Shown here in pieces: positions 25,547 through 34,361 of a stretch of DNA of 34,683 nucleotides. A model generated the notes under the pieces. It searched no databases. It saw only the letters and a list, made by a program, of their open reading frames with translations, and was not told the DNA's origin. The DNA comes from JBOHER01 sp050701115. GTDB lineage: Bacteria > Actinomycetota > Actinomycetes > Mycobacteriales > Pseudonocardiaceae. Both the position numbers and the translations under genes were made by a program. Where the stretch lies: NCBI GenBank assembly GCA_050701115.1, contig JBOHER010000038.1, positions 1 to 34,683 of the forward strand, read 5' to 3'. How positions within the stretch are numbered: position 1 is the stretch's first letter; the number at the start of each line of letters is the position of its first letter.

Positions 25547-26806
25547 GTGCCTAACACGGATCTCGTCATCATCGGACTTGGATACGTCGGCCTGCCGCTG
25601 GCCCAAGGTGCCGTGCACGCCGGCTACTCGGTGGTCGGCCTCGATCTGGACATCCGCGCCGTCGACGGCCTGAACTCGGGCCGGTCGCACATCGACGACC
25701 TGTCGGACGCCGACGTGCAGGCGATGGTGGACCAGGGCTTCCGTGCCACAACCGACGTCGCTGTGCTGGCCGACGCCGATGCCGCGGTGATCTGCGTGCC
25801 GACGCCGCTCTCCGGCGACGGCGGCCCCGACCTGGGCGCAGTAGAGAGCGCGACCGGCACCGTCGCCGAGCACCTGCACCCGGGCATGCTCGTGGTCCTG
25901 GAGTCCACGACCTACCCAGGCACCACTGATGAGGTTATCCGGCCGATCCTCGAGAAGGACGGCCTTATCGCCGGCGAGGACTTCAATCTCGCCTTCTCCC
26001 CGGAGCGGATCGACCCGGGCAACCCGACCTACGGACTGCGCAACACCCCGAAGGTCGTCGGTGGCCACACCGAGGCGTGCAGCGAGCGCTGCGCCGCGTT
26101 CTACAGCCGATTCATCGACACCGTCGTGCCCGCTCGCGGCACCCGGGAGGCCGAGATGGCCAAGCTGCTGGAGAACACCTACCGGCACATCAACATCGCG
26201 CTGGTCAACGAGATGGCCAAGTTCTGCCAGGAGCTCGGCGTGGACATCTGGGACGTCATCCGGTGTGCGTCCACCAAACCGTTCGGCTTCCAGGCGTTCT
26301 ACCCGGGCCCCGGTGTCGGCGGGCACTGCATCCCGATCGACCCGAACTACCTGTCCTACAAGGTGCGGACGCTGGGCTATCCGTTCCGGTTCGTCGAGCT
26401 GGCGCAGGAAATCAACCAGAGCATGCCAGCCTACGTGGTCCGGCGGACCCAGGATCTGCTCAACGACCACGGCAAGGCGCTGCGCGGCTCCACGATCTTG
26501 TTGCTCGGCGTGACCTACAAGCCCGACATCCATGACCAGCGGGAGTCGCCTGCCAAGCCGCTGGCCCGCCAACTGCTGGAGTTCGGTGCGAAGGTCAGCT
26601 ACCACGACCCGCACGTGCCTGAGTGGTCGGTGAACGGTGATACGGTGCCGCGCGTCGACGACCTGCCCAGTGCGCTGGCCTCCTCGGACGTGTCCATCCT
26701 GCTGCAGCCGCACAGCACCTACGACCTGGCCGACATCGCCAAGCAGGCCAAGTTGCTGTTCGACACCAAGGGCAAGGTCGAAGGCGCCGGTGTCGAACGG
26801 CTCTAG
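25547..26806 (+). CDS. wecC: Nucleotide-sugar dehydrogenase, probably UDP-ManNAc dehydrogenase
   Basis: This 419-residue enzyme of the UDP-glucose/GDP-mannose dehydrogenase family oxidises the C6 hydroxyl of a UDP-sugar to a carboxylate with two NAD. Visible are the NAD loop IIGLGYVGLPLA (about 8-19), CVPTPLSGDGGPDL, the lysine region EMAKLLENTYRHINIALVNE (Lys206), the catalytic cysteine Cys261 in PGVGGHCIPIDP, and the C-terminal LGVTYKPDIHDQRESPA. The subgroup fits WecC/WbpA-type HexNAc dehydrogenases; with the WecB homolog nearby UDP-ManNAc is the best substrate guess, and UDP-GlcNAc or UDP-Glc are the alternatives. The start is GTG 25547. The subtilisin gene follows after 4 bases. Confidence 0.85.
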   Translation: MPNTDLVIIGLGYVGLPLAQGAVHAGYSVVGLDLDIRAVDGLNSGRSHIDDLSDADVQAMVDQGFRATTDVAVLADADAAVICVPTPLSGDGGPDLGAVESATGTVAEHLHPGMLVVLESTTYPGTTDEVIRPILEKDGLIAGEDFNLAFSPERIDPGNPTYGLRNTPKVVGGHTEACSERCAAFYSRFIDTVVPARGTREAEMAKLLENTYRHINIALVNEMAKFCQELGVDIWDVIRCASTKPFGFQAFYPGPGVGGHCIPIDPNYLSYKVRTLGYPFRFVELAQEINQSMPAYVVRRTQDLLNDHGKALRGSTILLLGVTYKPDIHDQRESPAKPLARQLLEFGAKVSYHDPHVPEWSVNGDTVPRVDDLPSALASSDVSILLQPHSTYDLADIAKQAKLLFDTKGKVEGAGVERL

Positions 26807-26810
26807 GCCG

Positions 26811-29800
26811 GTGAACGGCGCCAGGAGACTCATCGGCGCGGTCGCGCCGGCGCTGCTCGCGTCGCTGATCACCGCGTTGCCCGCGTCGGCCTCGCCGGAG
26901 GTCATCGAGCCGAGCGTTATCCCAGCCACGGGCACGGTGTCACCCGGGGACCGGTTCGGCGTTCCGGCGGCGGACAAGCATCCCGAGCCCGAGGCCGCCA
27001 GGGACCGGGTCCTGGTGCGGTTTCACGAATCGGCCTCCGAACAGGAGCGTGGCCGGGCGCTGGGGCGGCACGGACTGAGCAGAGGAAAAGCGGTCGGCCG
27101 TACCGGCTTCGTCGTCGCGAAGACGCACGGGCGTGACCCGGACCAGGCCCGTAAGGGTCTTCGTAAGGAGACGGCCGTCGCGGCGGTCACCCTGGACTAC
27201 CAGCGGGACATCTCGGTGGACCCCGCCGATTCTCTCGCAACGCACGACCGCGACACGTGGAACCGTTCGCAGTACGCCGAGACCCGGGTTCAGCGCGCCT
27301 GGCAGGTGACTTCGGGGGCGAGCGACCTGATCATCGCCGTGGTGGACACCGGGGTGCGGGCCAGCCATCAGGAGTTGACCGGCCGGGTGCTGACCGGGCG
27401 CAACTTCGTCAGCGGCGGCTCCAACGCGTCTGACGACAATGGGCATGGCACGTTCGTGGCCAGCATCGCCGCGGCCGACATGGATGGCGGCGATGGGATC
27501 GTCGGGGTAGCGGGCACCTCGAAGATCCTGCCGGTCAAGGTGCTCAATCGGGACGGCGCAGGTTACGACTCGCACATCGCATCGGGCATCACCTGGGCAG
27601 CTGACCAGGGCGCGGACGTCATCAACTTGTCCCTCGGTGGGCCAGGCGCATCCTCGGCGCTGGAGTCCGCGGTGTCCTACGCGCACTCCAAGGGCAGTCT
27701 GGTCATCGCCGCTGCGGGTAACAACGGCAGCGGGACGCCGCTCTACCCGGCCGCGGTACCGGATGTGCTTGCCGTGGGCGCGACCGGCTACGGCGGCGAG
27801 CTCGCGTACTTCTCCTCCTACGGTGAGCACATCGACCTGACCGCGCCCGGCGTTGAGCTCTGGGGCGCAGGGATCGCCGGCGACAGCGCCTACGTTCGGC
27901 ACTCCGGCACGTCGTTCTCCGCTCCGTTCGTCTCCGGCGTCGCCGCGCTGGTGATGACCAGGGAGCGATCGATGTCCGCCGACCAGGTCGCCGCACGGTT
28001 GCGTACCACGGCAACCGACGTCGGCCCACCCGGAATCGATCCCTACTACGGCTGGGGCCTGGTCGATGCCGCGGCAGCCCTGGGTGAGTGGGTCGCGAAC
28101 CCGCGACCGCCCGCGGTCGACCGCGGCTTCGGCGGAGACGACTATCCGGCTGGTGCTGCGCCGCTGGAACTAGGCACAACAACCCTGGCCTCCGGAGACG
28201 ACTGGGCCTGGTACCGCTGGACCGCGGATTCCGATCGGCTCGATCTCGCGGTCACTCCCTCGCCCCCGTCCTCGGATGTCCGGGACGGCAGAGGCATCGA
28301 CCCGGTCGTCGTCGTGCTGGACCGTGACCTGCGGGTACTGACCTACCTGGACAACGGGCTCGTGTTCGAGCCCGAGACAGTGGGTCTTGGGGTCACCCAA
28401 GGCGAGCTGTACTACGTCGCGGTCGGCAACTACCACGGTTCCGCCGGGAGCTACCGGATGGAGGCGGCCTCCGGTGGCAGCGCGCCGGGCGCGTCCGGAG
28501 GGGCATGGGTGCGGCAGATGTCCCCCGATCCGCGTTCCGGCGACCTCACCGGGGGCAGCGACTTCCAGGTGTGGTTCGCGCGCTCGGTGCAGGCGGACTC
28601 GATCACCGCGGACACGGTGCGGATTCTCGACGGCGTCACCGGGGTTGCCATCTCGGCCTCGCGGGCCTACGACGCCGGTACCGGGCTGCTCACGGTCGCG
28701 CCGACCGGGAAGCTGCTGCCGAACCGGTCCTATCGGCTGCACATCGCGGGTGTGCGGGACTCCGCTGGCAACACGCTGTCCGGTCTGCGGGTGCCCGCGA
28801 GTACCGGAGGCATCGGGCGCGGATTCACCGCCCGGCAACCGGTCAGGGTGCTCGACACCCGCTCGGGTATCGGCGCACCGGCGGCGCGGATCGGCCCGGG
28901 CGGCCACCTCGACCTACGGATCGCGGGCACCAACGGAGTGCCCGCGAATGCCGATGCGGTGGTGCTCAACGTAGCCGCCGTCCAGCCGACCAGATCGACC
29001 TACCTCGCGGTGACGCCGACCCCCGCCGACGCGGCGGCACCTCCGACCACGGCAAGCCTCAACCTGGAGGCAGGCGAGATCCGCGCGAACCAGGTCACGG
29101 TGAAGGTCGGTGCCGAGGGCGGCGTGCGGGTGTACAACCACAGCGGCGAGATCGACGTGGTCGCCGACCTCTCCGGCTGGTACGCCGACACCACGGGGGC
29201 CGGGTTCGAACCGCTGCCGCCCGCCCGGATTCTGGACACCCGAAGCGGGCTCGGCGCCCCGAAGGCACGGGTCGGCAGCGACAAGCACATCGACCTGCTG
29301 GTGCGCGGTCGTGGTGGCGTGCCGTCCGGGGCGACCGGCGTCGTGTTCAACCTTGCGGGGGTCGCTCCGTCACGGGACACCTTCCTCGCGGCAACGCCGA
29401 AGCCGCTGGTCGGTGTCGCCGAGCCGTCGGTGTCCTCGGTGAACCTGCGGGCCGGCGAGATCGTGCCGAACCTGGTGTCGGTCCCCATCGGGGCGAACGG
29501 CAGGGTGCGGCTCTACAACCGAGCCGGGACGATCGATCTGGTCGCTGACGTGGTCGGCTACTTCTCTCCGTACGGCCGCAGTGCGTTCGTCCCGGTCGAC
29601 CCGGTGCGACTGCTGGACACTCGCGACGGGTCGGGTGTCCTGGCAGGCACCATTGGCGGTGGGGAGCATCGGGACCTCGCTGTCGCGGGTAACCCCGCGT
29701 TGGGTGCGGACTCGGTCAGCGCGGTGGCGTTCAACGTCGCAGGCGTCCAGCCGACCGTGGCGACCTGGATCGCAGCACTGCCCACGCCCGCCTCCGGCAG

Positions 29801-29972
29801 CGCGCTGCCGTCGACCTCGACGCTGAACCTTGCCGCGGGAGAGATTCGCTCGAACGCGGCGATCACCAGGATCGGGCACCAGGGCAAGGTGCGCTTGTTC
29901 AACCACGCGGGCGACGTGCACGTGGTCGCCGACGCGGTGGGGTACTTCCGGGACGTGGGTTACGGGGCCTGA
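26811..29972 (+). CDS. Secreted subtilisin-like protease with Ig-like domain and three VLDTR domains
   Basis: The 1053-residue protein has a signal peptide (1-29, ending ASA) and an inhibitor-like propeptide (about 60-140). An S8 protease domain follows (about 155-430) with Asp179 (VVDTGV), His212 (NGHGTF) and Ser368 (GTSFSAP), then a beta domain (about 440-560), a Big_5-like Ig segment (about 565-660) and three VLDTR domains (about 672-796, 798-921 and 925-1050). Each of these begins PVRVLDTRSG or a variant and ends in DVVGYF or a variant. All catalytic residues are present, so it should be active outside the cell. It sits inside the glycan operon, 4 bases after the dehydrogenase and 1 base before the MurG-like GT. 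The start is GTG 26811. Confidence 0.88.
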   Translation: MNGARRLIGAVAPALLASLITALPASASPEVIEPSVIPATGTVSPGDRFGVPAADKHPEPEAARDRVLVRFHESASEQERGRALGRHGLSRGKAVGRTGFVVAKTHGRDPDQARKGLRKETAVAAVTLDYQRDISVDPADSLATHDRDTWNRSQYAETRVQRAWQVTSGASDLIIAVVDTGVRASHQELTGRVLTGRNFVSGGSNASDDNGHGTFVASIAAADMDGGDGIVGVAGTSKILPVKVLNRDGAGYDSHIASGITWAADQGADVINLSLGGPGASSALESAVSYAHSKGSLVIAAAGNNGSGTPLYPAAVPDVLAVGATGYGGELAYFSSYGEHIDLTAPGVELWGAGIAGDSAYVRHSGTSFSAPFVSGVAALVMTRERSMSADQVAARLRTTATDVGPPGIDPYYGWGLVDAAAALGEWVANPRPPAVDRGFGGDDYPAGAAPLELGTTTLASGDDWAWYRWTADSDRLDLAVTPSPPSSDVRDGRGIDPVVVVLDRDLRVLTYLDNGLVFEPETVGLGVTQGELYYVAVGNYHGSAGSYRMEAASGGSAPGASGGAWVRQMSPDPRSGDLTGGSDFQVWFARSVQADSITADTVRILDGVTGVAISASRAYDAGTGLLTVAPTGKLLPNRSYRLHIAGVRDSAGNTLSGLRVPASTGGIGRGFTARQPVRVLDTRSGIGAPAARIGPGGHLDLRIAGTNGVPANADAVVLNVAAVQPTRSTYLAVTPTPADAAAPPTTASLNLEAGEIRANQVTVKVGAEGGVRVYNHSGEIDVVADLSGWYADTTGAGFEPLPPARILDTRSGLGAPKARVGSDKHIDLLVRGRGGVPSGATGVVFNLAGVAPSRDTFLAATPKPLVGVAEPSVSSVNLRAGEIVPNLVSVPIGANGRVRLYNRAGTIDLVADVVGYFSPYGRSAFVPVDPVRLLDTRDGSGVLAGTIGGGEHRDLAVAGNPALGADSVSAVAFNVAGVQPTVATWIAALPTPASGSALPSTSTLNLAAGEIRSNAAITRIGHQGKVRLFNHAGDVHVVADAVGYFRDVGYGA
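28826..29960 (+). repeat. Three tandem VLDTR-domain repeats in the subtilisin
   Basis: Three units of about 375-380 bases start near 28826, 29203 and 29584. Each encodes VLDTR (or ILDTR, LLDTR), then an LN(V/L)A or FNVA strand, SLNLEAGEI or a variant, a glycine-rich KVRLFNHAGD-type hairpin, and a closing VADVVGYF-type strand. Divergence between units is high, so they are old duplications rather than recent ones. Confidence 0.8.
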
Positions 29973-29973
29973 C

Positions 29974-31398
29974 GTGCGTGTCGATCGCGTGATGCTGGCG
30001 ACCAGCAACGGAACCGGGATGGGGCACCTCACCCGGCAGATGGCGGTCGCGTTGTCCCTCGGTAAGCGGGCCGACCCGGTGTTCTTCTCGTTGTCGCGGG
30101 CGATTCCGGTGATCGGCCACTACGGATTTCCCGGCGAATACTGCCCCAGCCGGGAGCGCGCCTGGATGCCCTACGTCCACTGGCAGGAGTACCTGCGGGA
30201 GCGGGTGCGGGCGTTCGTCGAGGAGGCGGGCGTCGACGTGCTGGTGTTCGACGGGGTGGTGCCGTACAACGGCCTGCTGCGCGCCCGGATGGATTTGCCA
30301 GAGGTGCGGTTCGTGTGGATGCGGCGCGGTTTCTGGCGTCCGGGAGTGCGTACCACACCGCTGCGGTCGGCGGCCCTGTTCGACCTCGTGCTCGAGCCGG
30401 GCGACCTGGCCTCGGACGGCGACACCGGGGCAACCGCCGTGCGCGATGACGCGGTGCGGCTGCCGCCCATCTCGCTTGCCGAGCATGTCGATCCGCTGCC
30501 AAGGGAGAAGGCCGCGGCCGAGCTCGGCCTGGACCCGGACCGGCCGACCGCCCTGGTCACGCTGTCCAGCGGGGTGCTCAACGACGTCGCGGGCCCCGGC
30601 ACCGCCGCGATGAACGCGCTGCTGGAGGACCCCGGCTGGCAGATCGCGGTCACCCGCACCGCGCTGACCAAGGGCGGGGTGCCGATCTCCGATCCCAGCC
30701 GGTGCGTCGAGCTCAGCGGCGTCTACCCGCTGGTGCGCTACCTCGCCGCGTTCGACGCCGCGATCGCGGCTGGTGGGTACAACTCGGTGCACGAGTTGCT
30801 CTACGCCGCGATTCCGACCTTGTTCGTGCCCAACCGTTCCTCCGGTACCGACGACCAGCCCGCCCGGACCCGCTGGCTCGCGGACAACGGGTTCGCGTTG
30901 TTCGCCGACGAGACCGAACTCGACGACGTCCGCGCGCAGGCGCGCCGACTGCACGATTCCGTGCTGCGCGAGGAACTGCGTGCTGCCTGCGGACAACTGG
31001 AGCCGCCGACCGGCAGCGCGGCGGCCGCGGAAGCGCTGACCGGGCTATCCGATGCGCCCGGTCGGCGCTCCAGCCTGCGCCAGGCCGAGGTGTGGGCGCG
31101 CTCGACAGCCATGAACGTGCTCAGCCCGCGCGGCACGGCGCTGGCCCGGCGTGCGCTTGGCCGGTCGGCTGATGCCGGGCCGGTGCGCCCGCTGCCGGTG
31201 CGGCTGGTGGACGAGCTGAACGGGGCGGCCGCCCCCGGCGACCGCGAGGCGCCGCTGGTGGTCACCGACCGGTTGGACGCCGATCTGCTGCGCGGCGACG
31301 ACCCTCTCGAGCACTTGCTGGCCGGCTCGAGTGACCGCTACCGGGCGGCGCGACTAGCGATCGCGCGTCGCTATTACCAGGTCAATGACCGGGCATGA
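29974..31398 (+). CDS. MurG-like GT-B glycosyltransferase (copy B)
   Basis: This 474-residue paralog of the 22434-23822 gene shares the opening LATSNGTGMGHLTRQMAVAL, FDLVLEPGDLA, the donor part AAGGYNSVHELLYAAIPTLFVP with TDDQPARTRW, and the tail EHLLAGSSDRYRAARLAIARRYY. The two share order along their full length but differ clearly in the middle, so they probably transfer different sugars or act on different acceptors. The family resembles GT28/MurG enzymes, which work on the cytoplasmic face of the membrane. The start is GTG 29974, one base after the subtilisin stop, so both are translated from one transcript. Confidence 0.75.
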   Translation: MRVDRVMLATSNGTGMGHLTRQMAVALSLGKRADPVFFSLSRAIPVIGHYGFPGEYCPSRERAWMPYVHWQEYLRERVRAFVEEAGVDVLVFDGVVPYNGLLRARMDLPEVRFVWMRRGFWRPGVRTTPLRSAALFDLVLEPGDLASDGDTGATAVRDDAVRLPPISLAEHVDPLPREKAAAELGLDPDRPTALVTLSSGVLNDVAGPGTAAMNALLEDPGWQIAVTRTALTKGGVPISDPSRCVELSGVYPLVRYLAAFDAAIAAGGYNSVHELLYAAIPTLFVPNRSSGTDDQPARTRWLADNGFALFADETELDDVRAQARRLHDSVLREELRAACGQLEPPTGSAAAAEALTGLSDAPGRRSSLRQAEVWARSTAMNVLSPRGTALARRALGRSADAGPVRPLPVRLVDELNGAAAPGDREAPLVVTDRLDADLLRGDDPLEHLLAGSSDRYRAARLAIARRYYQVNDRA

Positions 31399-31448
31399 CG
31401 CGCGACTCAGCTGGTGCGGGTCCGCGCAAGCTGCCGGTCACCGCCCCG

Positions 31449-31454
31449 TAAAGT
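31449..31454 (+). promoter_or_regulatory. TANNNT box before the leader peptide of the ABC operon
   Basis: TAAAGT ends 7 bases before ATG 31462, the start of a 13-codon reading frame that is coupled to the permease gene. This suggests that the export operon has its own leaderless promoter. Confidence 0.45.
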
Positions 31455-31461
31455 GCTGCGC

Positions 31462-31503
31462 ATGTTTGACACAGCGCCTGATGTCTCGGGTGGTGGACGG
31501 TGA
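31462..31503 (+). CDS. Possible 13-residue leader peptide coupled to the permease
   Basis: ATG 31462 opens MFDTAPDVSGGGR and ends in TGA 31501-31503, which overlaps the permease GTG 31500 as GTGA. The permease frame has a stop at 31479-31481 and no earlier start, so the permease must begin at GTG 31500 or later. Ribosomes finishing the short frame could restart there. A TAAAGT box lies 7 bases before the ATG. The peptide may have no function beyond coupling. Confidence 0.4.
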   Translation: MFDTAPDVSGGGR

Positions 31504-32414
31504 CCCGCACTCCCGATGAGCCGGGTGTGGAGGCGCTCGCTGCGCGCTACGGTCTGACCCGCACCACAGCGCGCCCGTCGCTGCCCGCGTACGTCCAGCA
31601 GCTCTGGCAGCGCAGGCATTTCATCATGGCCTACGCCTCCGCCCGGACCACGTCGACGTATTCTGCGTCGCGGCTCGGCCAGCTGTGGCAGGTGCTCACC
31701 CCGCTGCTGAATGCCGCGGTCTACTTCTTCCTGTTCGGGGTGCTGCTCGGCACCAGCCGGGGCGTGGAGAACTTCGTGGCCTTCCTGGTCACTGGTGTCT
31801 TCGTGTTCACATTCACCCAGCGGTCGCTGAACAACGGCGCGAAGTCGATCAGCGGCAACCTGCAGCTGGTCCGGGCGCTGCACTTTCCCCGTGCGGTACT
31901 GCCGCTGTCGTTCGTGCTGGTGGAGTTCAAGCAGCTGTTGATCTCGATGGCTGCCCTGTTCGTCATCATCAAGGTCACCGGCGAGCCGCTGACCTTGCTG
32001 TGGCTGCTGGTGATCCCCGCCATGATCCTGCAGATGCTGTTCAACATCGGCATCAGCCTGACCATGGCCCGCATCGGGGCGCAGAGCGCGGACATCAATC
32101 AGTTGCTGCCGTTCATCTCGCGGGTGTGGTTCTACACCTCAGGAATCTTCTATCCGACGACGCGCTTCACCGAGCATCCGTCGATCCCCGAGTTCATCAA
32201 GGTGCTGCTGTCGGTCAACCCGCCATCGGTCTATATCGACCTGTACCGGTACGCGCTGATCGACAGTCACAACCCGATCTCCTATCCGTGGCTGGCTGAA
32301 GGCCAGAACCCCATGCCCTACACCTGGGGGCTCGCGGCCGGCTGGGCGCTGGTGTTCCTCATCGGCGGATTCATCTTCTTCTGGCGCAGGGAGGAGAAGT
32401 ATGGCCGTGGCTGA
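31500..32414 (+). CDS. ABC-2 type polysaccharide export permease (Wzm/TagG-like)
   Basis: This 304-residue protein has an N-terminal amphipathic segment (YVQQLWQRRHFIMAYASART) and about six membrane helices from residue 65 on, the usual layout for the ABC-2 permeases of O-antigen, teichoic acid and capsule exporters. SRLGQLWQVLTPLLNAAVYF is the typical family opening. It should pair with the ATPase encoded next and flip the lipid-linked polymer across the membrane. The start is GTG 31500. It overlaps the ATPase gene by 14 bases. Confidence 0.88.
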   Translation: MTRTPDEPGVEALAARYGLTRTTARPSLPAYVQQLWQRRHFIMAYASARTTSTYSASRLGQLWQVLTPLLNAAVYFFLFGVLLGTSRGVENFVAFLVTGVFVFTFTQRSLNNGAKSISGNLQLVRALHFPRAVLPLSFVLVEFKQLLISMAALFVIIKVTGEPLTLLWLLVIPAMILQMLFNIGISLTMARIGAQSADINQLLPFISRVWFYTSGIFYPTTRFTEHPSIPEFIKVLLSVNPPSVYIDLYRYALIDSHNPISYPWLAEGQNPMPYTWGLAAGWALVFLIGGFIFFWRREEKYGRG

Positions 32415-33189
32415 GGATCTGGACGCCGTGAACTCCGACCGGCGACCCACCGTCATCGTCGACCAACTGCATGTGGTCTACCGGATCGTCACCGCATCGG
32501 GCGGTGACGACAAGGGTACGGCGGCGACCGCCCTGCAGCGGATGGTGCGCAGGCAGCAGCGGCCGACGGTGCGGGAGGTCCATGCCGTCAAGGGCGTCTC
32601 CTTCACCGCATATGAAGGCGACGCCATCGGTGTGGTGGGACGCAACGGGTCGGGTAAGAGCACGCTGATGCGCGCGATCGCCGGTTTGCTCCCCGCCGAA
32701 CAAGGTTCGGTGTACGCCCAAGGACAGCCGTCGTTCCTGGGCGTCAACGCCGCGCTGATGAACGGACTCACCGGCGAGCGCAACGTCGAGCTTGGCTGCC
32801 TTGCCATGGGTATGACCCGGGAGCAGGCAAAGGAGAAGCACGACGACATCGTCGAGTTCTCCGGCGTGGGTGATTTCATCAAGCTGCCGATGCGCGCATA
32901 CTCGTCGGGCATGGGGGCGCGGCTGCGCTTCGCCATCGCTGCCGCGAAGAGCCACGACGTCCTGCTCGTGGACGAGGCGCTGTCCACCGGCGACGCCGAC
33001 TTTCGCAAGAAGAGCGAACAGCGGATCCGCGAGATGCGTGAGGAAGCAGGCACCGTCTTTCTGGTCAGCCACAGCATGAAGACGATCACAAGGACCTGTG
33101 ACCGAGCGATCTGGATCGACAAGGGCGTCTTGCGTATGGATGACGACGCCAAGACGGTCGTGAAGGCCTACCTCGACGAGAATTCGTAA
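32401..33189 (+). CDS. ABC polysaccharide export ATPase (Wzt/TagH-like)
   Basis: The 262-residue protein has Walker A GRNGSGKST (near 80-88), signature YSSGMGARL (near 167), Walker B DVLLVDEAL (near 186) and the switch histidine in LVSHS (near 222). The short N-terminal part with a YRIVTAS opening and long loop is typical of polysaccharide ABC ATPases. It ends at about 260 without the C-terminal carbohydrate-binding domain of long Wzt proteins, so it should not select a capped chain end by that route. The start is ATG 32401, just after GGGAGGAGAAGT and inside the permease gene. Confidence 0.9.
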   Translation: MAVAEDLDAVNSDRRPTVIVDQLHVVYRIVTASGGDDKGTAATALQRMVRRQQRPTVREVHAVKGVSFTAYEGDAIGVVGRNGSGKSTLMRAIAGLLPAEQGSVYAQGQPSFLGVNAALMNGLTGERNVELGCLAMGMTREQAKEKHDDIVEFSGVGDFIKLPMRAYSSGMGARLRFAIAAAKSHDVLLVDEALSTGDADFRKKSEQRIREMREEAGTVFLVSHSMKTITRTCDRAIWIDKGVLRMDDDAKTVVKAYLDENS

Positions 33190-33211
33190 CACCCGCTGGA
33201 GGGCAAGACCC

Positions 33212-34297
33212 GTGCACGTTCTGGTCGTCACCGTCGTCCACAACCCTGAGGACGCGCGGATCCGCTACCGACAGATGCGCGCCCTGCTCGAAGCGGGCCA
33301 CCAGGTCACCTACATCGCTCCGTTCGAGCGCTTCGGCGTGCCGCTGCCTGCTGATGTTCCCGGCCTGACCGGATTCTCGGTGCCGCGCGCCGAGGGGCGG
33401 CAGCGGGCGGGCGCCCTGCGCGCGGTGCGTGCCGCGGTGCGCGAACACGCCCCTGGCAAGGACATCGTGTTGATCCATGACCCGGAACTGGTGTTCGCTT
33501 TGGCCAGGCTGCGCGGTCTGCCGCCGGTGGTGTGGGACGTGCACGAGGACACCGGGGCGACGATGACGCTCAAGCCGTGGCTGCCGACGGGGTTGCGTCC
33601 ACACGGTGCGCGGCTGGCCAAGGCCATCGAGCGCTACGCGGAGCGGCATTACCACCTGCTGCTCGCCGACACCGGCTACCGGGGGCTGTTCCGTGGTGAC
33701 CATCCGATCGTGCCGAATACGACCTATGTTCCCGAACAGGTGCCCGCGCCCGGCGATGAGCGGGTGATCTACGTTGGTCATCTGACCAGGGCGCGCGGTA
33801 CCGAGGAAATGATCGAGGTGGGCAGGCTGCTGCAGGGCACCGTGCGCGTCGAGTTGGTGGGTGACGCCGATGGCGCGATGCGTCCGCTGCTGGAACGGGC
33901 GCACGCCGAGGGCTCGGTCCGCTGGCACGGGTTCATGCCGAACGAACAGGCACTCAAGCTGGTCGAGGGCTCGCTGGCCGGTCTTTCGCTCCGGCACGAC
34001 GAGGCGAACTACCGGAACTCGTGGGCGACCAAGGCGGTCGAGTACATGTCCCGCGGCATCCCGACGGTGAGCACCCCGACCCCGCCCGCGCCGGAGATCG
34101 TGGAGCGCTTCGATGCCGGCATCATCGTGCCGTTCGGCGACCCCGAGGCGGCCGCCGGCGCGGTGCGCAAGCTGCACGCGGACCCCGGCCTGCGGGTCGG
34201 CATGGGCAAGCGCGGGCATGAGGCGGCGCTGGCCGAGTACGCCTGGCCGGTGCACGCCAAGGAGTTCGTGCGGCGGTTGGAAACCTGGGCGCGGTAG
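33212..34297 (+). CDS. Glycosyltransferase family 4-like
   Basis: This 361-residue GT-B protein opens VLVVTVVHNPEDARIRYRQM, has VVWDVHEDTG in the N-terminal half, VIYVGHLTRARGTEEMIE at the domain border, and AVEYMSRGIPTVSTPTPPAPEIVE as the GT4 donor motif in the C-terminal half; its first glutamate is present (VEYM). It is shorter than the other GTs here and has no extra domains. The start is GTG 33212, with GGAGG upstream, 22 bases after the ATPase stop, so it is the last gene of the export operon. Donor and acceptor are not visible. Confidence 0.83.
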   Translation: MHVLVVTVVHNPEDARIRYRQMRALLEAGHQVTYIAPFERFGVPLPADVPGLTGFSVPRAEGRQRAGALRAVRAAVREHAPGKDIVLIHDPELVFALARLRGLPPVVWDVHEDTGATMTLKPWLPTGLRPHGARLAKAIERYAERHYHLLLADTGYRGLFRGDHPIVPNTTYVPEQVPAPGDERVIYVGHLTRARGTEEMIEVGRLLQGTVRVELVGDADGAMRPLLERAHAEGSVRWHGFMPNEQALKLVEGSLAGLSLRHDEANYRNSWATKAVEYMSRGIPTVSTPTPPAPEIVERFDAGIIVPFGDPEAAAGAVRKLHADPGLRVGMGKRGHEAALAEYAWPVHAKEFVRRLETWAR

Positions 34298-34361
34298 CCG
34301 GCCGTCGGCTACCAGCCCGGCGACACATAATTCGTGACCTGGGGGTAGGAGATTGAGCAGG

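Noticed and set aside
26637..26810. Upstream extension of the subtilisin gene
   Set aside because: It would overlap the dehydrogenase 3' end and bury the signal peptide; GTG 26811 puts the signal peptide at the N-terminus.
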